DNA of 51,065 bases from Nanobdellota archaeon (GTDB lineage Archaea; Nanobdellota; Nanobdellia; Parvarchaeales; Parvarchaeaceae). A program made the position numbers and the translations under genes. The notes beneath the pieces were generated by a model. It ran no database searches and was not told the origin of the DNA. It saw only the letters and a list, made by a program, of their open reading frames with translations. Below are positions 49,712 through 51,065 of this stretch, in pieces (the first letter of the stretch is position 1; every line of letters begins with the position of its first letter). The stretch lies in NCBI GenBank assembly GCA_021818905.1, contig JAKASS010000006.1, positions 1-51,065 of the forward strand. Reading direction: 5' to 3'.

Positions 49712-50905
49712 TCAGCAGATTGCGATTTTTCCAGCAATCACGTCTTTTGTTATTTCATTTATCTTAGAAAGCCCATCGTTTATTAAATCAATGATTTTAT
49801 TTTTCTGTTCTTCTCCAGGTTTTTCAAAAGTTTCTACCGCCATTATTAGGGGTTGGTCCAAAGGCTGGCCTATTCTTCCAACAGCCCTTAAGTTTATCTC
49901 CAAGCCGGTAGAGTCGTATATTTTTTGTGCTAATCTTAGCGAAAGAAGATTATAGATTTTACCTATGTGATTTACGGGGTTTTTTCCAGCAGAAGCTTCT
50001 AAGCTCATCGGTCTATTCGGAGTTATTAGTCCATTTACTCTATTTCCCCTGCCCACAGCCCCATCATCCCCATGTTCAGAGCTAGAGCCGGTAACGGTAA
50101 GGTAACATCCATTCTTTCCTAGACTTTTATCATCCATCCCGTTTAGCGTTATCTTTACTTTCCTTTCGAGAGGGGTGGTCCCAAACTTTTGGGATAGCTC
50201 AGATACTATCTCGGTTTTCTTTCTGAAATAATCAGAAATGGAATTTACATATCTATCCACGAAAGCCATAGCTACCGTTATGTCAATTTTTTTATGGTTC
50301 CTTACACACATTACTTTTATGTCTTCACCAGAGAATGGAAATTTCCTTTTGAAATCCTTCGAGTTTGTATACTTTTCTATGTCCAAGACAAGTTTTTCGG
50401 ATTCGGTTAGAGGGGCATATCCCACACCAAATGAAGTATCGTTTGAGCCTATCCCGGCATCAGAGGAAAAAACACTCGAAAGATTAGCAGATCCACTTTT
50501 TGTTTCAAACATATAATTTATGGAGTCGGGATCCAAAAAGCGCAAGTTTTTTGAAATCCAATCATCAGCCGAATCGACAGCAATTTCTTTTACCGGTATT
50601 TCTGTCTCGGAGAACCTGTCTGTGGCTCTGCCTGAAAACAGAATGGATATTGGTTTTATTACCTTGCCGCCGCCAAATTCAGGGTCAGTTTTGCCGCCTA
50701 TTACTTCCAATTTATCGACGTTGTGATGCAGGACTTTACCGAAATTTTTAATATAGTACTTGCATAATTCTTCAGAAAAAGATTCAGCAAGCGAGTCGGC
50801 AATATAGTCGGGATGTCCTAGGCCCTTTCTTTCCACAATCTCTATCTTTTGCTTCTCTAGTGGGATGCTTCTAACTTTGGTTATTACAATGTTTCTTTTC
50901 ACCAT
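49712..50905 (-). CDS. mat: S-adenosylmethionine synthetase (archaeal type)
   Basis: 397 residues. Makes S-adenosylmethionine from methionine and ATP. Belongs to the archaeal MAT family, unlike bacterial Met[19 protein letters not shown] at 25-42, [58 protein letters not shown] and [10 protein letters not shown] are its blocks. Nine bases separate it from the aRF1 gene downstream. The IS begins 33 bp upstream of its start. Confidence 0.96.
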   Translation of the reverse strand: MVKRNIVITKVRSIPLEKQKIEIVERKGLGHPDYIADSLAESFSEELCKYYIKNFGKVLHHNVDKLEVIGGKTDPEFGGGKVIKPISILFSGRATDRFSETEIPVKEIAVDSADDWISKNLRFLDPDSINYMFETKSGSANLSSVFSSDAGIGSNDTSFGVGYAPLTESEKLVLDIEKYTNSKDFKRKFPFSGEDIKVMCVRNHKKIDITVAMAFVDRYVNSISDYFRKKTEIVSELSQKFGTTPLERKVKITLNGMDDKSLGKNGCYLTVTGSSSEHGDDGAVGRGNRVNGLITPNRPMSLEASAGKNPVNHIGKIYNLLSLRLAQKIYDSTGLEINLRAVGRIGQPLDQPLIMAVETFEKPGEEQKNKIIDLINDGLSKINEITKDVIAGKIAIC

Positions 50906-50938
50906 ATAATAAAAGTTCCATCATTTAACTATTTTAAG

Positions 50939-50955
50939 GGCTCTGTAGAAATCCT
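50939..50955. repeat. 17-bp terminal inverted repeat, right copy
   Basis: ggctctgtagaaatcct, the exact reverse complement of 110-126. Sequence to its right is unlike the region just inside the left copy, so this is the opposite end of the element. Confidence 0.75.
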
Positions 50956-51065
50956 ATGATAATAATATAAGCAAGCTGTATGCATCGCCGGATGTCGTAG
51001 ACTACGTCGATCACCTTCACTTCCTTAAGCTTGTTCAGATGCAGCCTGCTGCTCAAGGTGGAGCC
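50939..51065 (-). mobile_element. Insertion sequence, 3' end (partial)
   Basis: Begins with the shared terminal repeat and runs off the window. Since the left-edge copy shows the start of the IS gene on the minus strand and this copy shows a different interior, this is the 3' end of a copy in the same orientation. On the minus strand, one frame is open through the repeat to TAA 50934-50936 (ends IGFLQSP); another stops near 51025 after LHLEQQAASEQA. I cannot tell which is the transposase end. Confidence 0.55.

Noticed and set aside
1-51065. The whole window as a composite transposon between two ISs
   Set aside because: The content is the core chromosome (ribosomal cluster, synthetases, polymerase). 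The repeats are better explained as separate IS copies at assembly breaks.
50956-51065. Plus-strand open frame at the right edge (NNISKLYASPDVVDYVDHL)
   Set aside because: It has no start codon and would read inward from the 3' end of the element; the left-edge copy places the IS gene on the minus strand.
1-51065. CRISPR array, toxin-antitoxin or other defence locus
   Set aside because: No regularly spaced repeats and no Cas, restriction or toxin domains are visible; the GIY-YIG-like protein stands alone and has no partner methylase.

Overview
The window is a gene-dense piece of an archaeal chromosome. Archaeal identity is shown by EF-1 alpha, aIF1, aIF2 alpha, Nop10, the small subunit of DNA polymerase D, an RPA-like protein, archaeal S-adenosylmethionine synthetase, Pelota, aRF1, deoxyhypusine synthase, tRNA endonuclease, an initiator tRNA-Met with an intron, and archaeal or eukaryotic-type ribosomal proteins (L10e, S4e, L32e, L19e). 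Short intergenic gaps, many ATGA overlaps, a one-chain primase (PriS fused to the PriL iron-sulfur domain), a zinc-finger-less Nre protein and several decaying genes point to a reduced genome of the DPANN type. An ARMAN-like lineage is possible, but no rRNA is present to settle it.

Layout. 1-126: the 5' end of an insertion sequence (IS). 149-4442: accessory or decaying stretch with a GIY-YIG-like protein, tRNA-Ser, a broken deoxyribosyltransferase-like gene, L10e, a cobalamin adenosyltransferase, a hexapeptide acetyltransferase and a broken GNAT gene. 4534-13675: tRNA-Glu, amino acid permease, Pelota, AsnRS, EF-1 alpha, topoisomerase I, MFS transporter, UMP kinase. 13781-20404: intron-containing initiator tRNA beside a bacterial-type MetRS, ADP-forming acyl-CoA synthetase, arginase, ArgRS. 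20576-27279: aIF1, DP1, two tandem thymidylate kinases, a large pilin-like secreted protein, pyruvate kinase. 27362-38080: ribosomal S10/spc-like cluster ending in SecY and a YidC-like insertase, but lacking L2, S19, L22, S3 and L29. 38082-44408: Nre repair protein, Nop10, aIF2 alpha, thioredoxin, EndA, primase, deoxyhypusine synthase, OB-fold protein. 44413-50905: frameshifted peroxiredoxin, RPA-like protein, phosphohexomutase, DUF5752-like protein, membrane protein, a cytochrome bd remnant, aRF1, SAM synthetase. 50939-51065: the other end of the same kind of IS.

How the genes fit together. Most encode information processing: translation, ribosome rescue and termination, replication, RNP and tRNA maturation, protein export. 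Metabolism is thin: pyruvate kinase and ADP-forming acyl-CoA synthetase suggest ATP from sugar or acyl-CoA breakdown; arginase and transporters suggest use of imported amino acids; phosphohexomutase suggests some sugar metabolism. Four broken genes (deoxyribosyltransferase-like, GNAT, peroxiredoxin, cydA) show ongoing loss. I found no defence system, CRISPR array or prophage. The most notable points are the self-masking leader of the flanking IS, the fused primase, the NIKD variant of aRF1, the gapped ribosomal operon, the bacterial-type MetRS beside the initiator tRNA, and a thymidylate kinase paralogue lacking the Walker A lysine.
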